A stretch of DNA of 64,000 nt from Pantoea rwandensis (GTDB lineage: Bacteria; Pseudomonadota; Gammaproteobacteria; Enterobacterales; Enterobacteriaceae): assembly GCF_002095475.1 (NCBI RefSeq), contig NZ_MLFR01000009.1:62001-126000 (forward strand), read 5' to 3'. The position numbers were made by a program, and so were the translations under genes. The notes beneath the pieces were generated by a model that was not told the origin of the DNA, ran no database searches, and was given only the letters and a program-made list of their open reading frames with translations. Positions 30,231 to 40,919 of the stretch are shown one piece after another (the stretch's first letter is position 1; every line of letters starts with the position of its first letter).

Positions 30231-30589
30231 ATGCCTTTTACTCTGCATTTTCTGACGCCATTCACGCCCTGTAATTTTCCCACCTTCCCGAAAAATGAAA
30301 TGCGTTCCATTTTTAATCAGAGTGGAACTTTTTTGTCATTTCGTGCCATCTTTTCCAGGGCATCTGCCAAGAGAAATTGGCGTTTTTAACAGCAAAAAAC
30401 ACCGTTATGTGTCCTGGATCAAAAAATACCCCCTATAAGGGGGGGGAAATCCAGGCAAGACCTGTCAAAATATGTTTGTTAAATGCACGATCCATGCATG
30501 TGAATACCCGCTACACTAAAATTAACCTCACAAACTGAAGCGATTTAGCTGGCATGAAGGGGTTCATTTGTTAATAATATGATGCTGGT

Positions 30590-30604
30590 GTTAATTAATG
30601 TTTG
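30590..30604 (+). promoter_or_regulatory. Candidate ArcA site in the nuo promoter region
   Basis: GTTAATTAATGTTTG resembles the ArcA-P consensus GTTAATTAAATGTTA, 182 bp upstream of nuoA. ArcA represses nuo in E. coli; binding here is inferred from similarity only. Confidence 0.4.
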
Positions 30605-30609
30605 AATGC

Positions 30610-30629
30610 TTTTGTCAAAGTTGACAAAA
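30610..30629. promoter_or_regulatory. Perfect dyad upstream of nuoA
   Basis: TTTTGTCAA-AG-TTGACAAAA is a perfect 9-bp inverted repeat with a 2-bp spacer, 156 bp before nuoA. It looks like an operator for a dimeric regulator; it is not a standard FNR site (TTGAT-N4-ATCAA). Confidence 0.45.
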
Positions 30630-30785
30630 GGTTATAGAAAGGAGTAAAAAACCACATAAAAGTGCTGCTTATTCGATAAGACAGCATAGTTTATAGGGTT
30701 TATTATCCTTCCCTTGAATCGACGTGGTGTGTTTGCTGCAACAGTGCAGGATGCCAGAGCCACTTTTGATGAGTAAGCAAAGAGT

Positions 30786-31229
30786 ATGTCAACGACCACA
30801 GAAGTGATCGCCCACCACTGGGCATTTATTGTCTTTATTGTCATCGCATTTGGCCTGTGTGCCTTCATGTTGACCGGCGGTTGGTTATTGGGTGGACGTG
30901 CGCGGGCGCGCCACAAAGATACCCCGTTTGAATCGGGTATCGAATCCGTCGGTGATACTCATATTCGCCTCTCCGCTAAATTCTATCTGGTTGCGATGTT
31001 CTTCGTTATTTTCGACGTCGAAGCCCTCTATTTATACGCATGGTCGACATCTATCCGCGAAAGCGGCTGGGTCGGCTTTGTCGAAGCCGCAATTTTCATT
31101 TTGGTGCTATTGGCAGGCCTGGTTTATCTGGTGCGCATCGGTGCGCTGGATTGGGCTCCTGCGCGTCGTCGCGTAGTGGTCAAATCAATCCCGGTCAGCC
31201 ACAACCACACCAACCCTCATAAGCAGTAA
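30786..31229 (+). CDS. nuoA: NADH-quinone oxidoreductase subunit A
   Basis: A 147-residue membrane subunit with three membrane helices, matching E. coli NuoA (147). The loop [35 protein letters not shown] is the conserved TMH1-2 loop region near the quinone site of complex I. It is the first gene of the nuo operon; nuoB starts 15 bp later. AAAGAG precedes ATG 30786. Confidence 0.97.
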   Translation: MSTTTEVIAHHWAFIVFIVIAFGLCAFMLTGGWLLGGRARARHKDTPFESGIESVGDTHIRLSAKFYLVAMFFVIFDVEALYLYAWSTSIRESGWVGFVEAAIFILVLLAGLVYLVRIGALDWAPARRRVVVKSIPVSHNHTNPHKQ

Positions 31230-31244
31230 AAGCGAGGCAATAAG

Positions 31245-31925
31245 ATGGACTACACGCTGACACGCGTAGACCCGAACGGCGGCGGTGATAACGATCGTTA
31301 TCCTCTGCAGAAACAGGAGATTGTTACCGATCCCCTGGAGCAGCACGTTCATCGCAGCGTCTACATGGGCAAGCTCGAGCACGCCCTGCATGACATGGTG
31401 AACTGGGGTCGTAAAAACTCTCTGTGGCCGTATAACTTCGGTCTTTCCTGTTGCTACGTGGAAATGACCACGTCATTCACTGCGGTGCACGACGTGGCGC
31501 GTTTTGGTGCGGAAGTCATGCGTGCCTCTCCACGTCAGGCTGACTTCATGGTGATCGCCGGTACGCCCTTTACCAAAATGGCGCCGGTCATTCAGCGTTT
31601 GTATGACCAAATGCTGGAACCGAAATGGGTGATCTCGATGGGAGCCTGCGCCAACTCGGGTGGCATGTACGACATCTACTCAGTGGTGCAGGGCGTAGAT
31701 AAATTCCTGCCTGTCGATGTGTATATACCAGGCTGCCCACCGCGCCCTGAAGCCTATATGCAAGCGCTGCTGCTGCTGCGTGAATCCATTGGTAAAGAGC
31801 GTCGCCCGCTTTCGTGGGTAGTCGGTGATCAGGGTGTTTATCGCGCCAATATGCAGCCAGAGCGTGAAAGAAAACGCGGCGAGCGTATTGCCGTCACTAA
31901 CCTGAGAACACCCGACGAAGTCTAA
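31245..31925 (+). CDS. nuoB: NADH-quinone oxidoreductase subunit B
   Basis: A 226-residue peripheral-arm subunit that binds the terminal 4Fe-4S cluster N2, the direct electron donor to quinone. Cluster ligands are visible in SCCYVEMT (two adjacent Cys), [10 protein letters not shown] and IPGCPPRPE. It is slightly longer than in E. coli (220). A 116-bp gap to nuoC follows. Confidence 0.97.
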   Translation: MDYTLTRVDPNGGGDNDRYPLQKQEIVTDPLEQHVHRSVYMGKLEHALHDMVNWGRKNSLWPYNFGLSCCYVEMTTSFTAVHDVARFGAEVMRASPRQADFMVIAGTPFTKMAPVIQRLYDQMLEPKWVISMGACANSGGMYDIYSVVQGVDKFLPVDVYIPGCPPRPEAYMQALLLLRESIGKERRPLSWVVGDQGVYRANMQPERERKRGERIAVTNLRTPDEV

Positions 31926-32041
31926 GCTTCCCGTACACGGATGGCATATCGGCCGCAGCAGAACATCACAATTTAATGTGCGCCGCCATCCTGACGCCTT
32001 CTTTTGAGTGCCTGATTACAGGCCGGAATGGTGAGTAACGT

Positions 32042-33841
32042 ATGACAGATTTAACCACGCAAGATCTCGCACAGCCTGCATGGCAAACCCGCGACCATCT
32101 GGATGATCCAGTAGTCGGCGAGCTGCGTAACCGTTTTGGGCCGGATGCCTTTACCGTTCAGGCCACCCGCACCGGCATTCCGGTTGTCTGGGTGAAGCGT
32201 GAACAGTTACTGGAAATTGTCGAATTCCTGCGTAAGCTGCCGAAGCCGTACGTCATGCTCTATGACTTACACGGTTTTGATGAGCGTTTACGCACTAACC
32301 GCGCCGGTTTACCCGCCGCGGATTTTTCCGTTTTCTATCACCTGCTTTCTATTGAACGCAACCGTGACATCATGCTCAAGGTGGCGTTGTCTGAAAACGA
32401 TCTGAATGTGCCGACCATCACCAAGATGTTCGCCAATGCCAACTGGTATGAGCGCGAAACCTGGGAGATGTTTGGTATCACCTTTAATGGCCACCCGCAC
32501 CTGACGCGCATCATGATGCCGCAGACCTGGGAAGGCCATCCGCTTCGTAAAGATTACCCGGCGCGTGCCACCGAGTTCGATCCCTTCGAACTGACTAAAC
32601 AGAAAGAAGATCTGGAGATGGAGGCGCTGACCTTCAAGCCTGAAGACTGGGGCATGAAGCGCAGCACCACCAATGAGGACTTCATGTTCCTCAACCTGGG
32701 TCCTAACCACCCGTCTGCACACGGTGCTTTCCGTATCATCCTGCAGTTGGACGGCGAAGAGATCGTCGATTGCGTGCCGGATGTCGGTTATCACCACCGT
32801 GGTGCCGAGAAGATGGGCGAGCGCCAATCTTGGCACAGCTACATTCCATACACCGACCGTATCGAGTATCTCGGCGGCTGTGTGAATGAAATGCCTTACG
32901 TGCTGGCGGTGGAAAAATTAGCCGGCATCACCGTGCCGGATCGCGTCAACGTGATCCGCGTGATGCTGTCAGAGCTGTTCCGTATCAACAGCCACTTGCT
33001 GTACATCTCCACCTTCATTCAGGACGTTGGCGCCATGACGCCGGTGTTCTTCGCCTTCACCGACCGTCAGAAAATTTATGACGTGGTTGAAGCGATCACC
33101 GGTTTCCGTATGCACCCAGCCTGGTTCCGCATCGGCGGTGTGGCACACGACCTGCCAAAAGGGTGGGAGCGTCTGCTGCGCGAATTCCTCGACTGGATGC
33201 CAAAGCGTCTGAAAGAGTATGACAAAGCCGCACTGCGTAACACCGTACTGATTGGTCGTTCAAAAGGCGTTGCGGCATATAACATGGATGAAGCGCTGGC
33301 ATGGGGCACCACCGGTGCTGGCCTGCGTGCCACCGGCCTCGACTTTGATGTGCGTAAATGGCGTCCGTATTCAGGCTACGAAAACTTCGATTTTGAGATC
33401 CCGGTTGGCGCTGGCATCAGTGATGCTTACACCCGTGTTCAGCTGAAAATGGAAGAGATGTGGCAGTCACTGCGCATTCTGGAACAGTGCCTGAACAACA
33501 TGCCGGAAGGCCCGTTCAAAGCGGATCACCCGCTGACCACGCCGCCACCGAAAGAGCGCACGCTGCAACACATCGAAACCCTGATCACTCACTTCCTGCA
33601 GGTTTCGTGGGGCCCAGTCATGCCGGCCAACGAATCCTTCCAGATGATTGAAGCGACCAAAGGGATCAACAGCTACTACCTGACCAGTGATGGCAGCACC
33701 ATGAGCTACCGCACCCGTGTGCGTACGCCAAGCTTCCCGCACCTGCAGCAGATCCCATCCGTGATCCGCGGCAGCCTGGTATCCGACTTGATCGTGTACC
33801 TCGGTAGTATCGATTTTGTTATGTCAGACGTGGACCGCTAA
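32042..33841 (+). CDS. nuoC: NADH-quinone oxidoreductase fused subunit C/D
   Basis: A 599-residue fusion of the 30-kDa (NuoC, residues to about 180) and 49-kDa (NuoD) subunits, as in all Enterobacterales. The NuoD part contains [15 protein letters not shown] and [22 protein letters not shown], which line the quinone cavity next to NuoB. nuoE starts 2 bp after the stop. Confidence 0.97.
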   Translation: MTDLTTQDLAQPAWQTRDHLDDPVVGELRNRFGPDAFTVQATRTGIPVVWVKREQLLEIVEFLRKLPKPYVMLYDLHGFDERLRTNRAGLPAADFSVFYHLLSIERNRDIMLKVALSENDLNVPTITKMFANANWYERETWEMFGITFNGHPHLTRIMMPQTWEGHPLRKDYPARATEFDPFELTKQKEDLEMEALTFKPEDWGMKRSTTNEDFMFLNLGPNHPSAHGAFRIILQLDGEEIVDCVPDVGYHHRGAEKMGERQSWHSYIPYTDRIEYLGGCVNEMPYVLAVEKLAGITVPDRVNVIRVMLSELFRINSHLLYISTFIQDVGAMTPVFFAFTDRQKIYDVVEAITGFRMHPAWFRIGGVAHDLPKGWERLLREFLDWMPKRLKEYDKAALRNTVLIGRSKGVAAYNMDEALAWGTTGAGLRATGLDFDVRKWRPYSGYENFDFEIPVGAGISDAYTRVQLKMEEMWQSLRILEQCLNNMPEGPFKADHPLTTPPPKERTLQHIETLITHFLQVSWGPVMPANESFQMIEATKGINSYYLTSDGSTMSYRTRVRTPSFPHLQQIPSVIRGSLVSDLIVYLGSIDFVMSDVDR

Positions 33842-33843
33842 TT

Positions 33844-34359
33844 ATGCACGATCAAAAAATTGCTATTCACACTATCGACCCTGATGAGGTCTTTGTGCTG
33901 AGCGAGACCGAGCACCACGCTATCGAGCACGAAAAACACCATTACGAAGATGCGCGCGCCGCTTCGATTGAAGCGTTGAAGATCGTGCAGAAGCAGCGTG
34001 GCTGGGTGCCAGATGGCGCCATCAATGCCATCGCTGAAGTGTTGGGCATCCCGGCCAGTGACGTAGAGGGTGTCGCCACTTTCTACAGCCAGATCTACCG
34101 TACGCCGGTTGGCCGTCACGTCATCCGTTATTGCGACAGCGTGGTGTGCCACATCACCGGTTTCCAGGGGATTCAGGCGGCGCTTGAGCAGAACCTGAAC
34201 ATCAAACCGGGCCAGACCACCACTGATGGCCGCTTTACCCTGTTGCCAACCTGCTGTCTGGGCAACTGTGATAAAGGCCCAACTATGATGGTGGATGAAG
34301 ATACCCATGTTCATCTGACGCCGGAAGGCATCGCCAACCTGTTGGAGCAGTATCAATGA
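33844..34359 (+). CDS. nuoE: NADH-quinone oxidoreductase subunit E
   Basis: A 171-residue thioredoxin-like subunit (E. coli 166) carrying the 2Fe-2S cluster N1a. The four ligands are in CDSVVC and CCLGNC. With NuoF and NuoG it forms the NADH dehydrogenase module. It overlaps nuoF by 4 bp (ATGA). The N-terminus is rich in His/Glu, and the extra length lies in this region. Confidence 0.96.
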   Translation: MHDQKIAIHTIDPDEVFVLSETEHHAIEHEKHHYEDARAASIEALKIVQKQRGWVPDGAINAIAEVLGIPASDVEGVATFYSQIYRTPVGRHVIRYCDSVVCHITGFQGIQAALEQNLNIKPGQTTTDGRFTLLPTCCLGNCDKGPTMMVDEDTHVHLTPEGIANLLEQYQ

Positions 34360-35702
34360 CCATTAAACAGATCATTCGTACTGCGGAAACCCATCCACTG
34401 ACTTGGCGTCTGCGTGACGATAAGCAGCCAGTGTGGTTCGATGAATATCGCAGTAAAAACGGTTATGTCGGTGCGGATAAAGCATTGAAAGGCATGAGCC
34501 AGGACGAAATCGTTGGCCTGGTCAAAGACTCCGGTCTGAAAGGCCGTGGCGGCGCAGGTTTTAACACCGGCCTGAAGTGGAGCCTGATGCCGAAAGACGA
34601 ATCCATGAACATCCGTTACCTGCTGTGTAACGCCGATGAGATGGAACCGGGCACCTACAAAGACCGCCTGCTGATGGAGCAAATGCCGCACCAGTTGGTG
34701 GAAGGCATGCTGATCAGTGCGTTCGCACTGAAAGCCTATCGCGGCTACATCTTTTTGCGTGGCGAGTACATTGAAGCGGCCGTACACCTGCGCCGTGCCA
34801 TTGCAGAAGCCACTGACGCGGGCTACCTCGGTAAAAACATTCTCGGTACCGGTTTTGATTTTGAACTGATCGTGCACACCGGTGCTGGCCGCTACATCTG
34901 TGGTGAAGAAACCGCGCTGATCAACTCGCTGGAAGGCCGCCGCGCGAACCCGCGCTCTAAGCCGCCATTCCCAGCAAGTGCGGGCGTATGGGGCAAGCCA
35001 ACCTGCGTGAACAACGTGGAAACCTTGTCCAACGTCCCAGCCATCCTCCTCAACGGTGTTGACTGGTACAAAAGCATCTCTACCAGCGAAGACACCGGCA
35101 CCAAGATGATGGGCTTCTCTGGTCGCGTGAAAAATCCAGGCGTGTGGGAACTGCCGTTTGGCATCACCGCGCGTGAGATTTTGGAAGATTATGCCGGTGG
35201 CATGCGCGATGGCCTGAAATTCAAAGCCTGGCAGCCTGGCGGCGCGGGGACTGACTTCCTGACCGATCAACATCTGGATCTGCCAATGGAATTTGCCAGC
35301 ATTGGTAAAGCGGGTAGCCGTTTAGGCACCGCGCTGGCGATGGCGGTCGATCACGAAATCAACATGGTGTCATTGGTGCGTAACCTTGAAGAGTTCTTTG
35401 CGCGTGAATCCTGCGGTTGGTGTACGCCGTGCCGTGATGGATTGCCGTGGAGCGTGAAGATCCTGCGTGCGCTGGAGCAGAAAAAAGGCCAGCCGGGTGA
35501 TATCGAAACCCTGCTGCAGCTTTGCCGTCAGCTTGGCCCAGGTAAAACTTTCTGTGCCCACGCACCGGGTGCCGTAGAGCCATTGCAGAGCGCAATTAAA
35601 TATTTCCGTGAAGAGTTTGAAGCCGGCATGGCGCCGCAGGTGTTTGGCAATACCCGATCGATCGGTGGTATTCAGCCCAACCTGCTGAAAGCGCGCTGGT
35701 AA
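34356..35702 (+). CDS. nuoF: NADH-quinone oxidoreductase subunit F
   Basis: A 448-residue subunit that oxidises NADH at FMN and holds cluster N3. The nucleotide-binding segment is [17 protein letters not shown]; the FMN-site region includes [14 protein letters not shown]; the 4Fe-4S ligands are in [12 protein letters not shown] plus a later Cys in TFCAHAPG. It overlaps nuoE by 4 bp and is followed by a 104-bp gap before nuoG. Confidence 0.97.
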   Translation: MTIKQIIRTAETHPLTWRLRDDKQPVWFDEYRSKNGYVGADKALKGMSQDEIVGLVKDSGLKGRGGAGFNTGLKWSLMPKDESMNIRYLLCNADEMEPGTYKDRLLMEQMPHQLVEGMLISAFALKAYRGYIFLRGEYIEAAVHLRRAIAEATDAGYLGKNILGTGFDFELIVHTGAGRYICGEETALINSLEGRRANPRSKPPFPASAGVWGKPTCVNNVETLSNVPAILLNGVDWYKSISTSEDTGTKMMGFSGRVKNPGVWELPFGITAREILEDYAGGMRDGLKFKAWQPGGAGTDFLTDQHLDLPMEFASIGKAGSRLGTALAMAVDHEINMVSLVRNLEEFFARESCGWCTPCRDGLPWSVKILRALEQKKGQPGDIETLLQLCRQLGPGKTFCAHAPGAVEPLQSAIKYFREEFEAGMAPQVFGNTRSIGGIQPNLLKARW

Positions 35703-35806
35703 TCAGCCGCCGTACACGGAATTCACCCTGAGCCGACACGGCTTGGGGGACAGAATTAGATGTTTAACGCTCGTCTTAGGGCGAGCCTTACGGAAGCATG
35801 TTCACT

Positions 35807-38530
35807 ATGGCTACAATCCATGTAGACGGTAAAGAATATGATGTGAACGGAGCGGACAACCTGTTGCAGGCGTGTCTCTCTCTGGGCCTTGATATTCCTT
35901 ATTTTTGCTGGCATCCGGCGCTGGGAAGCGTGGGAGCCTGCCGCCAGTGCGCGGTGAAGCAATTCCAGAATGCCGAAGATACCCGCGGTCGCCTTGTCAT
36001 GTCCTGCATGACACCGGCGTCGGACGGCACCTTTATTTCCATCGACGATGGCGAAGCAAAAGAGTTTCGTGAAAGCGTGGTGGAGTGGCTGATGACCAAC
36101 CATCCGCACGATTGCCCAGTGTGCGAAGAGGGCGGTAATTGCCATCTGCAAGATATGACGGTGATGACGGGCCACAGCTTCCGTCGTTATCGCTTTACCA
36201 AACGCACCCACCAGAATCAGGATCTCGGCCCGTTCATCTCCCATGAAATGAACCGCTGTATTGCCTGCTATCGCTGCGTGCGTTACTACAAAGATTACGC
36301 AGACGGCAAAGATCTTGGTGTTTACGGTGCCCACGACAACGTCTACTTCGGTCGTCCGGAAGATGGCACGCTGGAGAGCGAATTCTCCGGTAACTTGGTC
36401 GAAATCTGCCCAACCGGCGTGTTCACCGATAAAACCCACTCCGAACGTTATAACCGTAAATGGGATATGCAGTTCGCGCCGAGCATCTGCCAGCAGTGCA
36501 GCGTGGGTTGTAACACCAGTCCAGGCGAACGTTATGGTGAGTTGCGCCGTATTGAGAACCGTTACAACGGCACCGTGAACCACTACTTCCTGTGTGACCG
36601 CGGTCGTTTCGGTTATGGCTATGTGAATCTTAAAGATCGCCCACGTCATCCGGTACAGAAGCGCGGCAACGATTGGGTCAGCCTGAATGCTGAACAAGCG
36701 GTGAATGCGGCCGCTGACGTGCTGCGTCAGGCGAAGCGCGTCATCGGTATCGGTTCTCCTCGCGCCAGCATTGAGAGCAACTTTGCGCTGCGTGAATTAG
36801 TCGGCGCGGAGAATTTCTCAACGGGTATGCCTGCAAGCGAGCAGACACGTGTTGAGTTGATGCTGAAAGTGCTGCAGGAAGGCGGTATCTATACGCCATC
36901 GCTACGTGAAATTGAAAGCTACGATGCGGTACTGGTGCTGGGTGAAGACCTGACTCAGGTTGGTGCGCGTGTGGCTCTTTCTGTGCGTCAGGCGGTGAAA
37001 GGCAAAGCCCGTGAAATGGCAGCGGCACAGAAAGTGGCTGACTGGCAGATCGCGGCGATCCTCAACATTGGTCAGCACGCTAAACATCCTCTGTTTGTCA
37101 CCAACGTCGATGAAACCCGTCTTGATGATATCGCGGCGTGGAGCTATCGCGCACCGGTCGAAGATCAAGCACGTCTTGGCTTTGCGATTGCTAACGCGCT
37201 GGATGAAACGGCTCCAGCCGTCAGCGGTTTCGATAGCAAACTGAACGGCAAACTGGATGTGGTGGTACAGGCACTGGCGGGGGCGAAAAAGCCGCTGATC
37301 ATTTCCGGTATTCACTCTGGCAGCATTGCGATGATTGAAGCCGCCGCCAACGTGGCGAAAGCGCTGAAAGGTCGTGGTGCGGATGTCGGCATTACCTTCC
37401 TTGCGGGCGCAGCCAACAGCTTTGGTCTCGGCCTGATGGGCGGTCAATCGCTGGATAGCGCGCTGGAACAGCTTGATAAAGGTGAAGCGGATGCGCTGGT
37501 GGTGCTAGAGAACGATCTCTACCGTCACGCACCGAAAGCCACCGTGGATGCGGCGCTGCATAACACCGCGCACGTGATTGTGGTTGATCATCAACGCACT
37601 ACGACGCTGGAAAAAGCCGGACTGGTGCTCTCTACTGCGAGCTTCGCAGAGAGTGATGGCACCTCAATTAACCAGGAAGGCCGTGCGCAGCGTTTCTTCC
37701 AGGTTTACGATCCGTCTTACTACGACAACAGCATCGTGATGCTGGAGAGCTGGCGCTGGCTGCACTCGCTGCACAGCGTCGTGGAAAGCCGCCACATCGA
37801 CTGGACGCTGCTGGATCATGTCATTGATGCCACCGTTGCGGCGCTGCCACAGCTGAAAGGCATCAAAGATGCCGCACCAGATGCGAGCTTCCGTATTCGC
37901 GGTCAGAAACTGGCGCGTTCACCGCACCGTAACAGTGGCCGTACCGCGATGCGTGCCAATATCAGCGTACACGAACCGCGTCAGCCGCAAGACAAAGACA
38001 CCATGTTTGCCTTCTCAATGGAAGGTAACAACCAGCCGAATGCACCACGTTCGCAGATTCCATTCGCCTGGGCACCAGGCTGGAACTCCCCGCAAGCATG
38101 GAACAAATTCCAGGCTGAAGTCGGTGGCAAACTGCGTCATGGCGATCCGGGTGTGCGTTTGTTTGAAGCGAGCGAAGGATCACTGCCGTGGTTCACCGTC
38201 GTGCCAGACAGCTTTGTTGAAGGCAGCCAATATCGTGTTGCACCTTATTACCAGCTGTTTGGTAGTGAAGAGATGACACAGCGTTCACCGACATTCCAGA
38301 AGCGTATGTCGCCAGCCACGCTGGTGATTAACCCGGCTGATGCGGAGAAACTGGGCGTCAACAACGGCTCTGCGGTTGAACTGGTCTGTGCCGGTGAAAC
38401 GCTGCGTCTGCCAGTGCGCTTCTCAACGTCCCTGCAAGCAGGGCAGGTGGGTCTGCCGCTGGGTATGCCGGGTGTGCCGCCGTTCCTCTCAGGTGCGCAA
38501 ATTGACAAATTGCAGGAGGCCGCGCAATGA
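35807..38530 (+). CDS. nuoG: NADH-quinone oxidoreductase subunit G
   Basis: A 907-residue subunit (E. coli 908). The N-terminal 2Fe-2S ferredoxin domain (N1b) is followed by clusters N4 and N5 and a molybdopterin-oxidoreductase-like domain without the cofactor. The extra cluster N7 ligand set, CQQCSVGC plus a Cys near residue 263, is intact. ATG 35807 gives [13 protein letters not shown], matching E. coli, with GGAAG 10 bp upstream; ATG 35798 is too close to it. It overlaps nuoH by 4 bp. Confidence 0.97.
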   Translation: MATIHVDGKEYDVNGADNLLQACLSLGLDIPYFCWHPALGSVGACRQCAVKQFQNAEDTRGRLVMSCMTPASDGTFISIDDGEAKEFRESVVEWLMTNHPHDCPVCEEGGNCHLQDMTVMTGHSFRRYRFTKRTHQNQDLGPFISHEMNRCIACYRCVRYYKDYADGKDLGVYGAHDNVYFGRPEDGTLESEFSGNLVEICPTGVFTDKTHSERYNRKWDMQFAPSICQQCSVGCNTSPGERYGELRRIENRYNGTVNHYFLCDRGRFGYGYVNLKDRPRHPVQKRGNDWVSLNAEQAVNAAADVLRQAKRVIGIGSPRASIESNFALRELVGAENFSTGMPASEQTRVELMLKVLQEGGIYTPSLREIESYDAVLVLGEDLTQVGARVALSVRQAVKGKAREMAAAQKVADWQIAAILNIGQHAKHPLFVTNVDETRLDDIAAWSYRAPVEDQARLGFAIANALDETAPAVSGFDSKLNGKLDVVVQALAGAKKPLIISGIHSGSIAMIEAAANVAKALKGRGADVGITFLAGAANSFGLGLMGGQSLDSALEQLDKGEADALVVLENDLYRHAPKATVDAALHNTAHVIVVDHQRTTTLEKAGLVLSTASFAESDGTSINQEGRAQRFFQVYDPSYYDNSIVMLESWRWLHSLHSVVESRHIDWTLLDHVIDATVAALPQLKGIKDAAPDASFRIRGQKLARSPHRNSGRTAMRANISVHEPRQPQDKDTMFAFSMEGNNQPNAPRSQIPFAWAPGWNSPQAWNKFQAEVGGKLRHGDPGVRLFEASEGSLPWFTVVPDSFVEGSQYRVAPYYQLFGSEEMTQRSPTFQKRMSPATLVINPADAEKLGVNNGSAVELVCAGETLRLPVRFSTSLQAGQVGLPLGMPGVPPFLSGAQIDKLQEAAQ

Positions 38531-39504
38531 GCTGGCTGACACCGGACGTTATCGACATCCTCCTCCAAATCCTCAAAACGATCGTCATCTTGCTGGTCGT
38601 GGTGGGTTGTGGTGCCTTCATGAGTTTCGCCGAGCGTCGTTTGCTCGGCTTATGGCAGAACCGTTATGGTCCGAACCGTGTCGGCTGGGGCGGCTCGCTG
38701 CAGCTCGCGGCTGACATGATCAAAATGTTCTTCAAAGAGGACTGGGTTCCGCCGTTTACCGATCGCTTCATCTTTACCCTGGCACCGGTTATTGCCTTTG
38801 TCTCGCTGCTGCTGGCGTTTGCCATCGTGCCGGTTTCGCCGACCTGGATGGTCACAGACCTGAATATCGGTCTGCTGTTCTTCCTGATGATGGCGGGCCT
38901 GGCGGTCTATGCCGTGCTGTTCGCCGGTTGGTCGAGTAACAACAAATACTCGCTGCTGGGTGCGATGCGTGCGTCGGCGCAGACGCTGAGCTACGAGGTG
39001 TTCCTTGGCCTGTCGCTGATGGGGGTGGTGGCGCAAGCCGGTTCATTCAATATGAACGCCATCGTCGAGAGCCAGGCGCACTTGTGGAACATCATTCCGC
39101 AGTTCTTCGGTTTCATCACCTTCTGCATCGCGGGCGTTGCGGTGTGTCACCGACATCCGTTTGACCAACCAGAAGCGGAACAGGAACTGGCTGACGGTTA
39201 CCACATCGAATACGCCGGTATGAAGTTCGGCCTGTTCTTCGTCGGTGAATACGTGGCGATCACCACCGTTTCAGCGCTGATTGTGACGCTGTTCTTCGGT
39301 GGCTGGCACGGTCCATTCCTGCCGCCATTCATCTGGTTCGCGCTGAAAACAGCGTTCTTCATGGTGATGTTTATCCTGATTCGTGCTGCGCTGCCGCGTC
39401 CACGTTATGACCAGGTGCTGTCGTTCGGCTGGAAAGTGTGTCTGCCGTTGACGTTATTGAACCTGCTGGCGACCGCCGCAGTGATTCTGTACAGCGCGCA
39501 GTAA
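38527..39504 (+). CDS. nuoH: NADH-quinone oxidoreductase subunit H
   Basis: A 325-residue membrane subunit with about eight helices that forms the quinone-binding channel with NuoB and NuoD. Conserved segments are [21 protein letters not shown] and the acidic loop [21 protein letters not shown]. The start overlaps nuoG by 4 bp (ATGA); nuoI begins 11 bp after the stop. Confidence 0.97.
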   Translation: MSWLTPDVIDILLQILKTIVILLVVVGCGAFMSFAERRLLGLWQNRYGPNRVGWGGSLQLAADMIKMFFKEDWVPPFTDRFIFTLAPVIAFVSLLLAFAIVPVSPTWMVTDLNIGLLFFLMMAGLAVYAVLFAGWSSNNKYSLLGAMRASAQTLSYEVFLGLSLMGVVAQAGSFNMNAIVESQAHLWNIIPQFFGFITFCIAGVAVCHRHPFDQPEAEQELADGYHIEYAGMKFGLFFVGEYVAITTVSALIVTLFFGGWHGPFLPPFIWFALKTAFFMVMFILIRAALPRPRYDQVLSFGWKVCLPLTLLNLLATAAVILYSAQ

Positions 39505-39515
39505 GGGGTTCTGAG

Positions 39516-40058
39516 ATGACTTTAAAAGATATTGTCGTTGGCTTCGGCACGACAGTGCGCAGTATCTGGATGATAGGCATGCATGCCTTCGCCAAGCGCG
39601 AAACCCAGATGTACCCAGAAGAGCCGGTCTATCTGCCGCCGCGCTACCGTGGTCGTATCGTGTTGACGCGCGATCCCGACGGTGAAGAGCGTTGCGTTGC
39701 CTGTAACCTTTGCGCGGTAGCCTGCCCAGTGGGTTGTATCTCGCTGCAGAAAGCCGAAACCAAAGATGGCCGTTGGTATCCGGAATTCTTCCGCATCAAC
39801 TTCTCACGCTGCATCTTTTGCGGTCTGTGTGAGGAGGCTTGCCCAACTACCGCGATCCAGCTGACCCCCGACTTCGAGCTGGGTGAGTTCAAGCGTCAGG
39901 ATCTGGTGTACGAGAAGCAGGACCTGCTGATTTCCGGTCCGGGTAAATATCCGGAGTACAACTTCTATCGCATGGCGGGTATGGCGATCGACGGGAAAGA
40001 GAAAGGCGAAGCGGAAAACGAAGCCAAGCCAATCGACGTCAAAAGCTTGTTACCTTAA
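39516..40058 (+). CDS. nuoI: NADH-quinone oxidoreductase subunit I
   Basis: A 180-residue ferredoxin-like subunit with two 4Fe-4S clusters (N6a, N6b) that pass electrons to N2. Both motifs are visible: [12 protein letters not shown] and [15 protein letters not shown] 39516 gives [13 protein letters not shown], the E. coli N-terminus; the frame is open further upstream inside nuoH. Confidence 0.97.
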   Translation: MTLKDIVVGFGTTVRSIWMIGMHAFAKRETQMYPEEPVYLPPRYRGRIVLTRDPDGEERCVACNLCAVACPVGCISLQKAETKDGRWYPEFFRINFSRCIFCGLCEEACPTTAIQLTPDFELGEFKRQDLVYEKQDLLISGPGKYPEYNFYRMAGMAIDGKEKGEAENEAKPIDVKSLLP

Positions 40059-40068
40059 GGAGCCAGGT

Positions 40069-40620
40069 ATGGAATTTGCGTTTTATCTTTGCGGACTGGT
40101 GGCGGTGCTGACGACATTGCGCGTCATCACTCACACCAATCCGGTACATGCGCTGCTGTACCTGATTGTTTCGCTGCTCTCTATTGCGGGCGTGTTCTTC
40201 TCGATGGGCGCTTACTTTGCCGGTGCGCTGGAAATTATCGTCTACGCCGGTGCCATTATGGTGCTGTTCGTGTTCGTGGTGATGATGCTGAACTTGGGCA
40301 AAACCCAGCAGGACCAAGAACGCGAGTGGCTGAAGCCTTCGCTGTGGATTGGGCCAGGCATTGTTTCCCTGTTACTGCTGGCGGTGATGATTTATGCCAT
40401 CAGCACCGCGCATGACCAAGGTATTGATGGCACCGTCATTGATGCGAAAGCGGTCGGTATCAGTCTGTTTGGTCCTTACGTACTGGCGGTTGAGCTGGCG
40501 TCAATGCTGCTGCTGGCCGGTCTGGTGGTGGCCTTCCACATCGGACGTGAAGAGCGTCAGGGCGAAGTGCTGAGCAATCGCCACGCTGATGCACAAGCGA
40601 ATAAGGAGGATCACGCATGA
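40069..40620 (+). CDS. nuoJ: NADH-quinone oxidoreductase subunit J
   Basis: A 183-residue membrane subunit with five helices. [22 protein letters not shown] is TMH3 with its pi-bulge, a conformational coupling element in complex I. AAGGAG precedes ATG 40069, and it overlaps nuoK by 4 bp. Confidence 0.96.
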   Translation: MEFAFYLCGLVAVLTTLRVITHTNPVHALLYLIVSLLSIAGVFFSMGAYFAGALEIIVYAGAIMVLFVFVVMMLNLGKTQQDQEREWLKPSLWIGPGIVSLLLLAVMIYAISTAHDQGIDGTVIDAKAVGISLFGPYVLAVELASMLLLAGLVVAFHIGREERQGEVLSNRHADAQANKEDHA

Positions 40621-40919
40621 TCCCGTTACAACACGGCCTGATGTTGGCTGCTGTGCTGTTTGTTCTCGGCCTGACTTCATTGGTACTGCGCCGCAATTTG
40701 CTGTTTATGCTGATTGGTCTGGAGATCATGATCAACGCCGCTGCACTGGCGCTGGTGGTAGCAGGCAGCTATTGGGGACAAGCTGACGGCCAGGTGATGT
40801 ATATTCTGGCGATCAGTCTCGCGGCGGCAGAAGCCAGCATCGGTTTAGCACTGCTGCTCCAGCTCTATCGTCGTCGTCAGACGTTGAACATTGACACAGT
40901 GAGCGAGATGCGCGGATGA
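40617..40919 (+). CDS. nuoK: NADH-quinone oxidoreductase subunit K
   Basis: A 100-residue membrane subunit with three helices, the exact length of E. coli NuoK. The essential acidic residues are in [14 protein letters not shown] (Glu36) and [13 protein letters not shown] (Glu72), part of a proton path. It overlaps both neighbours by 4 bp. Confidence 0.97.
   Translation: MIPLQHGLMLAAVLFVLGLTSLVLRRNLLFMLIGLEIMINAAALALVVAGSYWGQADGQVMYILAISLAAAEASIGLALLLQLYRRRQTLNIDTVSEMRG

Larger units (their letters stand above)
30127..30785. other. lrhA-nuoA intergenic region with the nuo promoter
   Basis: 659 bp without a gene. It holds the lrhA terminator, an inverted C5/G8 tract at 30429-30446, an ArcA-like site at 30590-30604 and a perfect 9-bp dyad at 30610-30629. 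The expected nuo promoter(s) should lie in the second half; no single promoter stands out by eye. Confidence 0.5.

Noticed and set aside
34353-35273. 306-codon minus-strand frame over nuoF
   Set aside because: Shadow of nuoF; no recognisable family and no ribosome site.
35756-36697. 313-codon open frame on the minus strand over nuoG
   Set aside because: It is antisense to highly conserved nuoG codons and has a His/Ile/Thr-rich composition typical of a shadow frame in a GC-rich gene.
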